Shown here: positions 7,082 to 14,071 of the stretch, piece by piece | Layout of the letters: every line of letters starts with the position of its first letter | Position numbering within the stretch: the first letter of the stretch is position 1 | Source: Bacteroidales bacterium UBA714 | GTDB taxonomy: Bacteria > Bacteroidota > Bacteroidia > Bacteroidales > UBA932 | DNA: 15,010 nucleotides | Direction of reading: 5' to 3' | NCBI GenBank assembly: GCA_002298075.1 | Contig: DBLW01000014.1 | Span: forward strand, 1-15,010 | The notes under the pieces: generated by a model | The model's input: the letters and a program-made list of their open reading frames with translations, nothing else | What the model was told of the DNA's origin: nothing | The model's database searches: none | Translations under genes and position numbers: made by a program

Positions 7082-9277
7082 TTATTCGGCTGCCAGGTAG
7101 AGGACACGGCTGGACCAGTCGTTCTGTTTGTGGTAATCTACCGTGTGGCCGTATGGAATCTCAAGGCCGGAATCCATCAGGAATTTGCCGCTGAACACCT
7201 TGCCTTCGTATGGCAGGGGAACGTTGTCGATGCGGTTCAGTTCATGGACGCGGTAGAGTTTGTCCGTGTCGAGTCCCGCCATTCTTACGCGAGGGAAATG
7301 CTGGTCGCAGAATGTCTCCAGTTTCCACCAGTAGAACACGGCCTTGTCCTTTTCCGGCGAACAGTACATCATCGAAGCCATGTCAAGACCGTCATATGGA
7401 GACACGAGCCTGTAGATGTCACCCAACTGCACCACGGGACGTATTTCCTTATATTCACGGATGGCATTGCGGCAAAGCTCAATTTCATCCGGAGTCATGT
7501 TCTTTGGCTGGATTTCCATGCCGAGACGGCCGCTCATGGCCACGTCAATGCGGAATTTGATAGGAATAGTCCTGAATGTCTGGTGATTGGGAGCCGCGCT
7601 TATGTGAGAGGCCATCGCTATAGCCGGGAAGAAATAGGATGTTCCCCACTGCATGTAAATCCTCTGCAGGGCATCCGTATTGTCACTGACCCAAAACTCA
7701 TCAAACCAAGGCATTACGCCATAATTGGCCCTTCCGCCACCGCTTGCGCAGGCCTGAATCGTAACATCCGGATATTTAGCACGGATACGGTCGCACACTT
7801 TGGCGAAGCCGCGGTGATATTCGATATACATATGGCTCTGCCTGTCTTTAGGAAGATACTGCGAGCCATGGTTCATTATCGCCATATTGGCGTCCCACTT
7901 GATATAGTCTATCTCCGGATTTTCCGTCATGATGTCATCCACAACCTTGAACACAAAATCCTGTACGGCAGGATTGCCCAGATCAAGCACTACCTGTGTA
8001 CCTCCACGCCCGAGGACAGGCTCACGCTGCGGGGCCTTAATGACCCAGTCGGGATGTTTTTCATAAAGTTCGCTGACGGTATTGGACATCTCCGGCTCTA
8101 TCCAGATGCCGAATTTGATGCCATGCTTCTTGGCGCACTCAACAAGCCCTGGAACACCGGCCGGCAGCTTCTTCGGGTCCACCTGCCAGTCTCCGAGTGC
8201 ACAATTGTCCGTTATGCGCGGATACTTCACGCCGAACCATCCGTCGTCCATGACGAACAATTCACCGCCCATTGAAGCGATGTCCGACATCATCTGGTCC
8301 ATCCCGGCTTCGTTTATGTCAAAATAAACTCCCTCCCAACTGTTGAGAAGAATCTTGCGCAGACGGTCGCCATGAGCCATCTTGTGGCTGCGTGCCCATT
8401 TGTGGAAATTGCGGCTTGCCCCGCTCAGTCCCTCATCCGACCATGTAAGCGCAAGCTCCGGTGTCCTGAAGACCTCTTTCGGAGCAAGCGTATATGATGA
8501 ATTGTCCGGATTGATTCCGGCAAAGAACTGATGCCAATCCGTATCACCGGTATCTATGCGAAGCTCATAATTGCCGCTGTAGCACAGGGCAGCCCCTATC
8601 ACGCGTCCTGTGTTCTCCTGAGGCTTCCCGTCAAGTGAAAACATCACCTCCGCGTGAGAAGTATGTGAGTTGCGCACTCCGTCCTTGTTCTTTATCAGCT
8701 TTACACCCGCATTCAACGGCTCCTGCACAAGCCTGCCTTCGTTGGCCCATGTTCCGGTGAGATGGCTCAGCCACACTTCACCGCGGCGCACAGGAAGGAA
8801 TCCCGAATCAAAACGCGTGAGCGTCACAGGCTTTTTCTCAAGATTCTCAATCTCCGTCCATGTCTCAATCATATCGACATCCTGATATGCACGCCAGCAT
8901 ATGGTGACATAGAACGGATATACGGTATCTTTCAGACGCACTCTCGTAATTTGCGCTCCGTTTTCAATTGACTGCGACACCGTTTCCACAAGCAGCTCAG
9001 TTGCAAGGCTTCCGTCCGAATGAGTAACCCCGAGCGCAGCCTCCGAAGGACACTGCATGCCGTATGCAGGGTAAGCATTGCAGCCGCAAGTCCCGGCAGC
9101 CGAGACTGACAAAAGGTCCGCGTCCGCAAGCCTTGCTCCGAAATATATGACTTTCAGTTCTTTTCCTGCCTGGGCATCAAGCAGAAGTTCCGTGCCAGGT
9201 GATGTGACCCGCACCTGCGCCGCCATGACCAAAGACAAGAATGCCGCAGCAGCAATAAGAAATATTCTTTTATGCAT
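7082..9277 (-). CDS. GH36 alpha-galactosidase, exported
   Basis: This 731-residue enzyme is predicted to hydrolyse terminal alpha-galactosyl residues, such as the alpha-1,6 branches of galactomannan or raffinose-type sugars. Residues 1-19 are a signal peptide (FLIAAAAFLSLVMA), pointing to a periplasmic or surface location. An N-terminal beta-supersandwich (~25-300) precedes the TIM barrel. Family motifs are MDDGWFG (343-349), FGIWIEPEMSN (389-399), YIKWDAN (458-464; nucleophile Asp462), ACASGGGRANYG (509-520) and SDNTDA (531-536; expected acid/base Asp532). Length and domain order are normal for bacterial GH36. It lies 28 bp downstream of the GH5 gene on the same strand and so is most likely the last gene of the transporter-GH5-GH36 operon. 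A very long antisense open frame (7130-8275) is only a by-product of its codon use. Confidence 0.95.
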   Translation of the reverse strand: MHKRIFLIAAAAFLSLVMAAQVRVTSPGTELLLDAQAGKELKVIYFGARLADADLLSVSAAGTCGCNAYPAYGMQCPSEAALGVTHSDGSLATELLVETVSQSIENGAQITRVRLKDTVYPFYVTICWRAYQDVDMIETWTEIENLEKKPVTLTRFDSGFLPVRRGEVWLSHLTGTWANEGRLVQEPLNAGVKLIKNKDGVRNSHTSHAEVMFSLDGKPQENTGRVIGAALCYSGNYELRIDTGDTDWHQFFAGINPDNSSYTLAPKEVFRTPELALTWSDEGLSGASRNFHKWARSHKMAHGDRLRKILLNSWEGVYFDINEAGMDQMMSDIASMGGELFVMDDGWFGVKYPRITDNCALGDWQVDPKKLPAGVPGLVECAKKHGIKFGIWIEPEMSNTVSELYEKHPDWVIKAPQREPVLGRGGTQVVLDLGNPAVQDFVFKVVDDIMTENPEIDYIKWDANMAIMNHGSQYLPKDRQSHMYIEYHRGFAKVCDRIRAKYPDVTIQACASGGGRANYGVMPWFDEFWVSDNTDALQRIYMQWGTSYFFPAIAMASHISAAPNHQTFRTIPIKFRIDVAMSGRLGMEIQPKNMTPDEIELCRNAIREYKEIRPVVQLGDIYRLVSPYDGLDMASMMYCSPEKDKAVFYWWKLETFCDQHFPRVRMAGLDTDKLYRVHELNRIDNVPLPYEGKVFSGKFLMDSGLEIPYGHTVDYHKQNDWSSRVLYLAAE

Positions 9278-9305
9278 AATTATATTGTTTTTGATTCAAT
9301 CAGTC

Positions 9306-10310
9306 TTAATTTCCGGCAAGTGTCTCTTTTACAAGCATGCCCCAAGGCTTGATGTCGCTTTCCGGCCACGAGCCTTCCGATGATGCAGAAGGAAGCAGCA
9401 TAGAACATGTCTCATCCTTGTCAGAGAGGGACCACATAAGGAAACTGATATTCCTTCCGGCCATCCAGCCGGTCCATTCACCGAATGACTCCGCATCCAG
9501 GGGGCCGTTTCCGTCTGCATTCATGCCTCCGCATTCGGTGACGAACAGAGGCAAGCCTTTTCCAAGGGCGTAATCCGCCTTGTCACGAAGCCATCCCTTG
9601 TGTGTACCTGCATAAAAATGAAGCGAATACATTATGTTTCCGTATCCTTCTATAGGATCGTCAGCGGCGGCATCCACATTCTGTGACCAGCGTGGAGTTC
9701 CGACTATTATGACCGCCTCAGGCTCTATGGCCCGGATTGCGGCTATGACAGTTTCAGAATAGGCCTTCACTTCCGGCCATGTGTAGTCGGTCTTGGTCTC
9801 ATAGTCCTTGTATGCCGGCTCGTTCCATATCTCATAAATCACATTCGGGACTCCCCTGTATTTGGACGCCATGTATGTGAAGAACTCAACGGCCTCTTCC
9901 GTATGAAGCTGGTGGGCATGCCAATCTACAAGAACATACACGCCGTTCTCAATTGCCGCATCCACGATGGTTTCAGCGCATTCTTTTCCGAAATCAGGAT
10001 CATCAAGATAGCATGCGGCCTGGGCTTCAGAGGCACGAAGTTCGACTCCTACAGCAGCTCGGACCGCTTCCGCTCCCCATTCGTCCACGATATGGGCCAC
10101 CGCCTCGCTGTTATAGAACCTTGGCCATAGCACATTCCAGCCGAAGCTGACTCCCTTCAGGACGGCCGTGTCGCCCGATTCATTGACAAGGGCCGTTCCC
10201 TCGACCCGCAAATGCTGCACCTCCCCTTTTTCAGTCCCGCATGACACGCAAGAAAGTACGCAGCAAACGCCCAGCAGAAAAGTGCCGAGCAATAAAGATT
10301 TGGTTTTCAT
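9306..10310 (-). CDS. GH5 endo-beta-glycanase lipoprotein (GH5_2-like)
   Basis: This 334-residue protein begins with a lipoprotein signal (FLLGVCCVLSCVSC). Cys24 or Cys21 is the likely lipidated residue, which would place the enzyme on a membrane, plausibly the cell surface. The single catalytic domain (~33-330) shows LKGVSFGW (51-58), WGAEAVRAAV (78-87, conserved Arg84), VDWHAH (128-133), YEIWNEP (159-165; acid/base Glu164), SLHFYAGTHKG (229-239) and FVTECG (256-261; nucleophile Glu259). The pattern resembles subfamily 2, mostly endo-beta-1,4-glucanases. The gene context (GH130, GH36, GPH symporter) points instead to glucomannan or mannan as substrate, and sequence alone cannot decide. No carbohydrate-binding module is present. 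It lies 97 bp after the transporter gene. Confidence 0.92.
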   Translation of the reverse strand: MKTKSLLLGTFLLGVCCVLSCVSCGTEKGEVQHLRVEGTALVNESGDTAVLKGVSFGWNVLWPRFYNSEAVAHIVDEWGAEAVRAAVGVELRASEAQAACYLDDPDFGKECAETIVDAAIENGVYVLVDWHAHQLHTEEAVEFFTYMASKYRGVPNVIYEIWNEPAYKDYETKTDYTWPEVKAYSETVIAAIRAIEPEAVIIVGTPRWSQNVDAAADDPIEGYGNIMYSLHFYAGTHKGWLRDKADYALGKGLPLFVTECGGMNADGNGPLDAESFGEWTGWMAGRNISFLMWSLSDKDETCSMLLPSASSEGSWPESDIKPWGMLVKETLAGN

Positions 10311-10407
10311 AGTTTTATTGTTTTTGCGGCTATGCCTTCACAATGTAAGACAGGGCCGGAGTTGTTCAGGTGGAAGTTTTCAAAATCCGGCCGGTATAAG
10401 GTTGCCG

Positions 10408-11835
10408 TTACTTAAGGCGGCAGGAATCAAGCTCGACCTGGATTTCTTTCATGCGCTTTGTGGTAAGCGGATAGAAGAACAGGAAGAGCAGGGACAGGGC
10501 GGCAACGGCAGCAGGAACAAAGCTCATGAGGGCGCGCACCCATACAAGAGCCGTCTCAGTCTGCACCGCACCGGCTTCCGTGCTGTAGCCCACAGCTGCA
10601 AGGATAGCTGTAACAGCCGAACCTCCGACTGCGCCTCCGAATTTCTGGGCCATAGAGGAAGACGAGAATATCAGACCAGTGGAAGCCGTCTTGAATTTCA
10701 GCTCGGCAAAGTCAGCGATATCTGCATACATGCTCCATACAAGCGGGGAAACCACTCCGGTAAGCACGGAAATCACAACCTGCAGAAGCATCATGACCCA
10801 ATATCCGCCAGTTGTGAGAGGAACGAAGAAAAACAGGCAGCTCAGCACGATGAGAAGCACAAGGCAGCCCATGAAAGTGCTCTTCTTGCCTATTTTGCGG
10901 GTAATCATAGGGGTCATTGCGACTCCGGCCATATTCGCGACCTCTCCCACGGCAAAGAAGATTCCTGAATAGAAGAGGAACTCCGCCGAGAAAATCTTAA
11001 GCTGCGCACCGTCACCGATTACACTTGCAAAGAAGAAAGGTCCGGCAGTATATCTGGCCGCATTGAACAAATTGAAGAAAAGCACTCCTCCTAGAAGTAT
11101 CCACCAAGGGGCATTCTTGAAAAGGGAGCCGAGGTCTGAGGCAACGGATGTCTCCTTCTTCTCACTTTTCACCGTCTCCTTTGTCAATGCGAACGTCATG
11201 AAGAATAGCACGGCGCAACATGCCGCAACTACAATCATAGCATACTGCCATGACACCGGGTCATTCACACCTGCCTCTATCCCGCGCATGCTGTTGAAAG
11301 CCTTGCAAAGAGGCTCCCATCCGGCAAGGACTATGAAGCTGCCGGCATAGGCGAAAAACATGCGGAAAGACGAGAACACTGTCTTTTCGTCAGAGTCAGA
11401 AGTCATCACGCCAAGCATAGCCCCATAAGGCACATTGATGGCCGTATAGACTGTCATCATGAGTATATAAGTGACATAAGCCCAAATGCGCTTTCCGGCA
11501 TAACCCATGTCAGGTGTAGTGAACAGAAGCACTCCGACAACCGCGAAAGGTATGGCTATCCAAAGCAGATAAGGCCTGTATTTGCCCCATTTGGTTGAAG
11601 TACGGTCGGCAATCACGCCCATCATCGGGTCAGAAACCGCGTCCCAGATACGGGTCACAAGCATGAGGAATGTGGCGTCAACAAGGCTGAGGCCGAATAT
11701 CGTAGAATAGAAAAACGGCAGATATGCCGTAAAAATCTTCCAGAACATCGAAGATGACATGTCTCCGAGTCCGTAACCGATTTTGTTCAGCAGCGGGGCC
11801 TTGGCAGGCTGCCCGGCAGAAATGATTTCAGACAT
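10408..11835 (-). CDS. GPH-family (MFS) sugar:cation symporter
   Basis: This 475-residue protein has about 12 hydrophobic segments and belongs to the glycoside-pentoside-hexuronide:cation symporter family. Diagnostic stretches are KIGYGLGDMSSSMFW (18-32) at the start of helix 1, and DAVSDPMMGVIADRTSTKWG (65-84) followed by KYRPYLLW (85-92), the conserved loop after helix 2. It would import a di- or oligosaccharide across the inner membrane with Na+ or H+. In known Bacteroides mannan loci this kind of transporter delivers mannobiose or mannosylglucose to a GH130 phosphorylase, which fits the GH130 gene at the right end of this window. It is first in the operon with GH5 and GH36. Two stacked promoters in repeats U2 and U3 lie upstream, the nearer giving a leader of about 45 nt. 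Confidence 0.95.
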   Translation of the reverse strand: MSEIISAGQPAKAPLLNKIGYGLGDMSSSMFWKIFTAYLPFFYSTIFGLSLVDATFLMLVTRIWDAVSDPMMGVIADRTSTKWGKYRPYLLWIAIPFAVVGVLLFTTPDMGYAGKRIWAYVTYILMMTVYTAINVPYGAMLGVMTSDSDEKTVFSSFRMFFAYAGSFIVLAGWEPLCKAFNSMRGIEAGVNDPVSWQYAMIVVAACCAVLFFMTFALTKETVKSEKKETSVASDLGSLFKNAPWWILLGGVLFFNLFNAARYTAGPFFFASVIGDGAQLKIFSAEFLFYSGIFFAVGEVANMAGVAMTPMITRKIGKKSTFMGCLVLLIVLSCLFFFVPLTTGGYWVMMLLQVVISVLTGVVSPLVWSMYADIADFAELKFKTASTGLIFSSSSMAQKFGGAVGGSAVTAILAAVGYSTEAGAVQTETALVWVRALMSFVPAAVAALSLLFLFFYPLTTKRMKEIQVELDSCRLK

Positions 11836-11884
11836 TGTCTATGTGGTTATGTTAATGTTTGCCGCACCATTGCGCAAATCTTTG

Positions 11885-11916
11885 CAAATATAGCAAAAGT
11901 CGAGAGCAGAAGCAAA
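11885..11916 (-). promoter_or_regulatory. Proximal promoter of the transporter-GH5-GH36 operon
   Basis: On the minus strand, TTTG (11913-11916), 20 nt, then TATATTTG (11885-11892): the same exact Bacteroidetes consensus and spacing as in U1 at 4004-4035. The predicted start is near 11880, about 45 nt before the symporter ATG. A small dyad GCAAA-TC-TTTGC (11874-11885) covers the predicted start point. Confidence 0.7.
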
Positions 11917-11972
11917 GTTTACTTTGATTATGCCGAGACGCACGCGTATATATGAGCTTTAGCTCAAATATA
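11885..11972 (-). repeat. 88-bp modular hairpin/promoter repeat, copy U2
   Basis: This copy is bounded by CAAATATA at 11885-11892 and 11965-11972. Bases 1-55 match U1 except for three changes. Two of these (C to T and G to A) are a compensatory pair that turns the hairpin CAAAGC-TT-GCTTTG into CAAAGT-TT-ACTTTG (11913-11926). The terminal hairpin is TATATATGAGC-TTTA-GCTCAAATATA (11947-11972), where GAGC/GCTC replaces the GTCC/GGAC of U1. It shares its last 8 bp with U3, so the two units are in tandem. Confidence 0.85.
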
Positions 11973-11996
11973 GCAACCGCTTCGGCAAAACGTCAA
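11965..11996 (-). promoter_or_regulatory. Distal promoter upstream of the transporter operon
   Basis: TATATTTG (minus strand, 11965-11972) has a TTG 21 nt upstream (11994-11996). The -33 element is weaker than in the proximal promoter (CTTG instead of TTTG). A transcript from here would pass through U2 before the symporter start, so its leader would contain the U2 hairpin of 11913-11926. Confidence 0.45.
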
Positions 11997-12055
11997 GCTT
12001 GCTTGTAAAGTTTTGCCGAAGCACCAGCGTATATATGAGCGTCAGCTCAAGTATA
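11965..12055 (-). repeat. 91-bp modular repeat, copy U3, with a different interior
   Basis: U3 has the same ends as U1 and U2: CAAATATAGCAA at the left, and GTATATATGAGC-GTCA-GCTCAAGTATA (12029-12055) at the right. Its interior is different: a perfect 13-bp inverted repeat GCTTCGGCAAAAC (11979-11991) and GTTTTGCCGAAGC (12010-12022). This encloses a smaller hairpin CAAGC-TT-GCTTG (11994-12005) in the position of the CAAAG hairpin of U1/U2. The 272-bp gap 11836-12107 holds U2, U3 and their promoters and no gene that I can support. Confidence 0.8.
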
Positions 12056-12075
12056 ATGATTCTTTTTACATATCC

Positions 12076-12102
12076 CGCCCTCTGACACCATGGCACAGGG
12101 CG
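12076..12102. other. Imperfect inverted repeat after the BACON-like lipoprotein gene
   Basis: CGCCCTCTG (12076-12084) and CACAGGGCG (12094-12102) pair in 8 of 9 positions around a 9-nt loop, starting 6 nt beyond the lipoprotein stop. In minus-strand RNA it is followed by purine-rich sequence and not by U residues, so an intrinsic terminator is doubtful. It may instead protect the 3' end. Confidence 0.3.
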
Positions 12103-12107
12103 TTGTT

Positions 12108-12476
12108 TCAGTATTGGGTCACCTTAATATCTCCGGCTCTATTAGCATCCGACTTTCCCATCAAACAGATAGAAGCAGTTCTTGTTTTTCCAGACGTATT
12201 CTCAGTGACCTCTATCAGAATTGAATTACCATTATTGGTCACAGTTATCCAATTGCCTACATACTTAAGATTGGATTTGTCAGAAGGTATGACATAAAAA
12301 GATGAGTTGTCCTCATTAACGGAAACTATATTTATTTCAACATCAGAGGAAACTATATAGGAAGAAGCTTCTGAGGTAAAAATCACATCTTCGGCTGACA
12401 ACTTGATATTACGAATTTTGCCCATACAAGCGGAAAGTAATATCATAGTTATAAATAATAATGTTAATTTTTTCAT
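12108..12476 (-). CDS. Small BACON-like lipoprotein of unknown function
   Basis: This 122-residue protein has a clear lipoprotein signal: KKLTLLFITMILLSAC, with Cys17 as the lipidated residue. The rest (~20-122) is one predicted beta-rich domain. The ending (GKTRTASICLMG, then AGDIKVTQY) follows the BACON-domain pattern, in which the last strands read roughly RTA.I.v...G....I.VTQ. BACON domains are Bacteroidetes surface modules, usually attached to glycosidases or proteases; here one stands alone. It is encoded 209 bp after the C10 protease on the same strand and is AT-rich like it. Bacteroides C10 proteases are often encoded next to small lipoprotein inhibitors, but this sequence does not look like the Spi-type propeptide fold those use. 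A partner or inhibitor role is a guess. Confidence 0.65.
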   Translation of the reverse strand: MKKLTLLFITMILLSACMGKIRNIKLSAEDVIFTSEASSYIVSSDVEINIVSVNEDNSSFYVIPSDKSNLKYVGNWITVTNNGNSILIEVTENTSGKTRTASICLMGKSDANRAGDIKVTQY

Positions 12477-12685
12477 AAAATATTTTTAAGTCGCATTCTA
12501 CAACAATGTAAAAACAAATCAATAATCATATAACTCTGAAAAGAAATTTATAATCCATACAATAAAAGAGAGCAAATATCATATCGATGGATTCTACTTT
12601 AAAAGAAGACATGTATGACCAGAGCTTGCAATGACAATCATCCTAATAAAATCACCTTACATATAACAGATACCGTTGATTAAAA

Positions 12686-13975
12686 TTACAAAGAATACAG
12701 AACAATCCGATATGTCCATGTATATGCAGCATCTTGCTTTCCATTAACATTAGCATCAATTATACTATCGACAGCACTTCTACTAGATGTTGTAAATACA
12801 CCTATTCTATAGTATCCATCGCTTTTCCCATGCCATCCCCAATTTATATGATAATAATCACCTATCAGGCCGTCAATAACCCAAGCATGCCCATTACTTG
12901 TACTGCCTGACGTACAACCACCCATATAGACCGGTCTTCCAGCCTTTATTTGCTCCGTCACTTTTTTTTCATCTCCACTTGCAAATCCAATTCTCTTGGT
13001 CACATTATTATAACCATAATTTTTCAACGTGCGTTTCGCTCCATCTGCAATAGCCCAGCTACTATTGTCATAACGCACATAACAATTACGCCTCTTACCC
13101 AGTTCATATATAAAATTCCCAACCTGTTTTTGTGCAGAAACTGTTCCTATGTTATTTATAGAAGTATAGTTACAAACGGTTTCCATAGTATTCCAATTAC
13201 ATGTTACTCCATTAAAAACCATTGTGTTGGATTTCTTATTGTATTCCATTATTTGTGCTACTGCAATTGCAACACATCCTGGATATGCATTATTCGGAGT
13301 ATAAGAATTAAATGGAGCCATTTTGGAATTAGTCCACTTTGTTTTCAAGTATGGGCCATATTTGGTACCAGATAATGACGTTTCTGTTTTCAGATTACCA
13401 TTCCCATCAATATCAGTATCTGTACTATTGGATTTTGCCACTGTTCTTAATTGATAATCATTAAGTATTGATGACAGTAGAATTGCGGGTACGATTTTCG
13501 GTCCCATCTCTATAAACTCATCATTAGCATCAGAACTTTTAACAGAATTGTCAGAAACTAAAAAATCATAAGCTGATGCAAAATCTTCGCTATGCAATTC
13601 ACCACTTTCTGTAATACAGAAAACATCACAATCTAGTTCTCTGTTGCCAGATAATATAGCATAACCATCATTCAGATTCGCTATATAAAATAATGTATCA
13701 GGAATTGAATTTTCATATGCTTTCGTCTTAATTGAAAGCTCTTTGGCACCAATAGCTTCGATATCACATACATTAAAGTCTATAATCTCAGAAGATTTCG
13801 TAGTTACATCGTTATGGATATTAACAAATGACTTCAAACTCATAATAGCCTCTTCTGGACTAATTGTTACAGATTGCTCAAGTCTCATTTCATCATAATT
13901 ACATGAAATGTCATTATTTTTATTACATCCTGATAATAAAATTATAAAAATCGAAAAGAGAAGATTTTTTTTCAT
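12686..13975 (-). CDS. C10-family (streptopain/SpeB-like) cysteine protease, lipoprotein
   Basis: This 429-residue secreted protease is made as a zymogen. The signal FSIFIILLSGC makes Cys17 the likely lipidated residue. Residues ~36-140 resemble the Spi-type inhibitory propeptide (ISPEEAIMSLKSF, FYIANLNDGYAILSGNRE). The mature domain starts near 205 (KYGPYLKTKWTN). Catalytic residues are visible: Cys234 in YPGCVAIAVAQIM, His363 in NGHAWVIDG, and the HINWGWHG motif (376-383) with Asn378/Trp379. Length matches Bacteroides C10 proteases such as the Bfp and Btp proteins. The gene is AT-rich: 13381-13440 has 20 G/C of 60, against 29 of 60 in 10861-10920 of the transporter gene. It sits between two carbohydrate genes on the same strand without functional connection, which suggests insertion. 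No strong promoter was found; CTTATTTG on the minus strand (14007-14014) is the nearest candidate. Confidence 0.92.
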   Translation of the reverse strand: MKKNLLFSIFIILLSGCNKNNDISCNYDEMRLEQSVTISPEEAIMSLKSFVNIHNDVTTKSSEIIDFNVCDIEAIGAKELSIKTKAYENSIPDTLFYIANLNDGYAILSGNRELDCDVFCITESGELHSEDFASAYDFLVSDNSVKSSDANDEFIEMGPKIVPAILLSSILNDYQLRTVAKSNSTDTDIDGNGNLKTETSLSGTKYGPYLKTKWTNSKMAPFNSYTPNNAYPGCVAIAVAQIMEYNKKSNTMVFNGVTCNWNTMETVCNYTSINNIGTVSAQKQVGNFIYELGKRRNCYVRYDNSSWAIADGAKRTLKNYGYNNVTKRIGFASGDEKKVTEQIKAGRPVYMGGCTSGSTSNGHAWVIDGLIGDYYHINWGWHGKSDGYYRIGVFTTSSRSAVDSIIDANVNGKQDAAYTWTYRIVLYSL

Positions 13976-14071
13976 ACTAAATAGAATTAAAGCGACTTAA
14001 GTTTTACAAATAAGTATCTAATATCCGGCAACAAGCAGAAAACAACCTGTCACCGGACACCGGAACGTTTC

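Noticed and set aside
7130..8275. 381-codon open frame on the plus strand
   Set aside because: It lies fully antisense to the GH36 gene, whose catalytic motifs are all intact, and the translation shows no recognisable domain. It is a shadow of codon use.
11885..12055. CRISPR array or riboswitch as explanation for the repeated hairpins
   Set aside because: There are only two tandem units with variable interiors and no spacer-like unique segments. The units carry promoter elements, and no known riboswitch core was recognisable.
12076..12102. Intrinsic terminator for the protease/lipoprotein genes
   Set aside because: The stem is imperfect, and in the direction of transcription it is followed by A-rich sequence with no U-tract. 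Kept only as an inverted repeat of unknown role.
12588..12635. 15-codon plus-strand ORF starting MDSTLKED in the gap between protease and lipoprotein genes
   Set aside because: Too short, against the direction of both neighbours, with no promoter or conserved feature. The 209-bp gap (12477-12685) otherwise shows nothing beyond AT-rich sequence.
14007..14014. Full promoter for the C10 protease gene
   Set aside because: CTTATTTG deviates from TAnnTTTG at the essential TA, and no TTTG lies at 19-21 nt upstream, so I mention it only as the nearest candidate.
14045..14071. CCGG-containing tandem (CCGGACACCGG) as a GH130 terminator
   Set aside because: The possible stem is only 4 bp with a 3-nt loop and has no good T-tract.
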